A stretch of 64,000 nt of DNA. It comes from Acidobacteria bacterium UBA2994. Lineage in GTDB: Bacteria > Acidobacteriota > Vicinamibacteria > Vicinamibacterales > UBA8438. Below the pieces are notes generated by a model. That model had not been told where the DNA came from. It did no database searches and saw only the letters and a list, made by a program, of their open reading frames with translations. Shown in pieces: positions 63,272-64,000 of the stretch (position 1 is the first letter of the stretch; each line of letters begins with the position of its first letter). The position numbers were made by a program, and so were the translations under genes. The stretch covers positions 1 to 64,000 of the forward strand of contig DEAA01000054.1 of NCBI GenBank assembly GCA_002346545.1, given 5' to 3'.

Positions 63272-63322
63272 AGGAGTCAGGAGACAGGAGTCAGGAGAAA
63301 ACCTGGCTTCTGTCCCCTGACT
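63272..63322. repeat. Tandem and inverted AGGAGTCAGGAGA repeat
   Basis: AGGAGTCAGGAGA occurs twice (63272-63284 and 63286-63298). AGTCAGGAGACAGGAG (63275-63290) and CTTCTGTCCCCTGACT (63307-63322) pair at 14 of 16 positions around a 16-base loop. It sits between two convergent genes and may double as a terminator. Similar TCTTCTGTCTGCTGTCTTCTG words lie at the start of the ankyrin gene near 49020. Confidence 0.55.
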
Positions 63323-63332
63323 ACCAGCGGAG

Positions 63333-64000
63333 CTAGTTGGCGACGTACTTGGTGATGCCGCCGCCAGCGGTGGGGCGCGAACCGGGGCCCTCGGCCGCGT
63401 AGATGTTCCCGTCGGCGTCAACGGCCACACCTTCACCCGCCACGCCCTGCAACACGCGCGTCTGGTGCGCATGCGGCGGGACGAAGCCGGTCAGCTGATC
63501 CTCGCCGGCCGGCCCGATCCGCACTCCCGTCATCCAACCAGGGTGGTTCCCAGGTGTCGACTCGGAGTCGATCGCGTAAAGCGTGTCGTCGTCGGTGATA
63601 AACAACCCGCTGATCCGGCTGTAGGCCATCAGGATCAGCGGCTGCACGCCGTCGGCGTTCGGATTCCCGTCGATCGCGTTGCCGTCGAGGTCGAACACCT
63701 GGATGCGGTGATTGCCACGGTCGGCCACATAGAGCCGTCCCTGCGAGTCAATCTCCATCGCGTGCGGCGTCCGGAACTGGCCAGGCCGGAACCCGATCTC
63801 GCCCCACTCCTTGATGAAGTTACCCTCGCTGTCGTACTTAAGGATGCGACCGGTCGCGCCCTCGGGCGGGTTGAGGCCCTGGCCGCTATGCCCATCCGAG
63901 ACGAAGATGTCGCCATTGGACGCCGTGATCACGTCGCACGGCTCGTTCAGCTGACCGGGGCCACTTCCGGGCTGTCCGGCAGTCCCGAGCCGAAGGAGTT
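63333..64000 (-). CDS. Exported-type NHL-repeat protein, partial at right edge
   Basis: The frame is open to the right edge, so the N-terminus is outside the window; 221 C-terminal residues are visible. They begin LRLGTAGQPGSGPGQLNEPC and include IFVSDGHSGQG, FRPGQFRTPHAMEIDSQGR, LYVADRGNHRIQVFD and a terminal GGGITKYVAN. These match the protein at 8152-9192 blade for blade, so the two are paralogues. A GTG at 63932 is internal and not the start. Function unknown. Confidence 0.78.
   Translation of the reverse strand, partial: LLRLGTAGQPGSGPGQLNEPCDVITASNGDIFVSDGHSGQGLNPPEGATGRILKYDSEGNFIKEWGEIGFRPGQFRTPHAMEIDSQGRLYVADRGNHRIQVFDLDGNAIDGNPNADGVQPLILMAYSRISGLFITDDDTLYAIDSESTPGNHPGWMTGVRIGPAGEDQLTGFVPPHAHQTRVLQGVAGEGVAVDADGNIYAAEGPGSRPTAGGGITKYVAN

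Noticed and set aside
1..64000. Prophage, CRISPR, integron or genomic-island boundary
   Set aside because: No spacer array, integrase, phage gene, tRNA attachment site or terminal direct repeat was found, and gene style is uniform across the window.

Overview
The window is GC-rich, densely coded bacterial chromosome with about 48 recognisable protein genes and no rRNA, tRNA, CRISPR array, integrase or insertion sequence that I could find. The gene content points to Acidobacteriota, most likely a Vicinamibacteria-like lineage. The grounds are paired DUF1552 / planctomycete-type cytochrome operons, many exported NHL, PQQ and ankyrin proteins, exported beta-lactamase-fold hydrolases and an exported cyclase-family hydrolase. 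This is an inference from family content. Planctomycetota, Verrucomicrobiota or a relative cannot be excluded without phylogeny.

Layout. 1-17 kb is mostly core metabolism: the 23S rRNA methyltransferase RlmKL, an EVE-domain protein, a serine hydrolase, single-chain pyruvate dehydrogenase E1 with its E2, an NHL propeller, an acyl-CoA ligase beside a haem/copper-type exported protein, an HU-type DNA-binding protein, and a B12 acyl-CoA mutase followed by a short/branched-chain acyl-CoA dehydrogenase. 17-22 kb holds cassette A (cytochrome - DUF1552 - ankyrin). 22-28 kb has an unknown exported protein, two convergent CopC-fold proteins, a FeoA-FeoB fusion with its small Cys-rich partner, and a Bax-inhibitor-like protein. 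28-36 kb has a CPA antiporter, PepD, a histidinol-dehydrogenase-family enzyme and an SSS symporter with a small partner. 36-45 kb is a run of exported proteins (PQQ propeller, CxxCH protein, cupredoxin lipoprotein, cyclase, NHL lipoprotein, SGNH hydrolase) plus a broken DinB-like gene. 45-53 kb has a PQQ dehydrogenase and cassette B, a second copy of the cytochrome - DUF1552 - ankyrin set. 53-57 kb is a four-gene flavinylation operon (porin, FMN-binding protein, haem-b-type membrane protein, ApbE). 57-64 kb has an NHL protein, a MATE exporter, SlyX, TypA, a lipoprotein serine hydrolase and a partial NHL gene.

The most interesting observation is regulatory. The FeoAB promoter (24959-24988) and the promoter of the flavinylation operon (56622-56650) have nearly the same -35/-10 elements. 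Each carries a TGAGAY-NNN-GTCTCA palindrome of Fur-like 7-1-7 geometry at about +6, and the flavin operon has a second perfect copy just upstream of its -35. This suggests one metal-responsive regulon joining Fe(II) uptake to an extracytoplasmic flavin/haem electron pathway, possibly a ferric reductase that supplies FeoB. A possible sRNA of about 90 nt lies antisense to the leader of the flavin operon. The second strong observation is the twice-repeated cytochrome / Tat-exported DUF1552 / exported ankyrin operon, a conserved system of unknown function.
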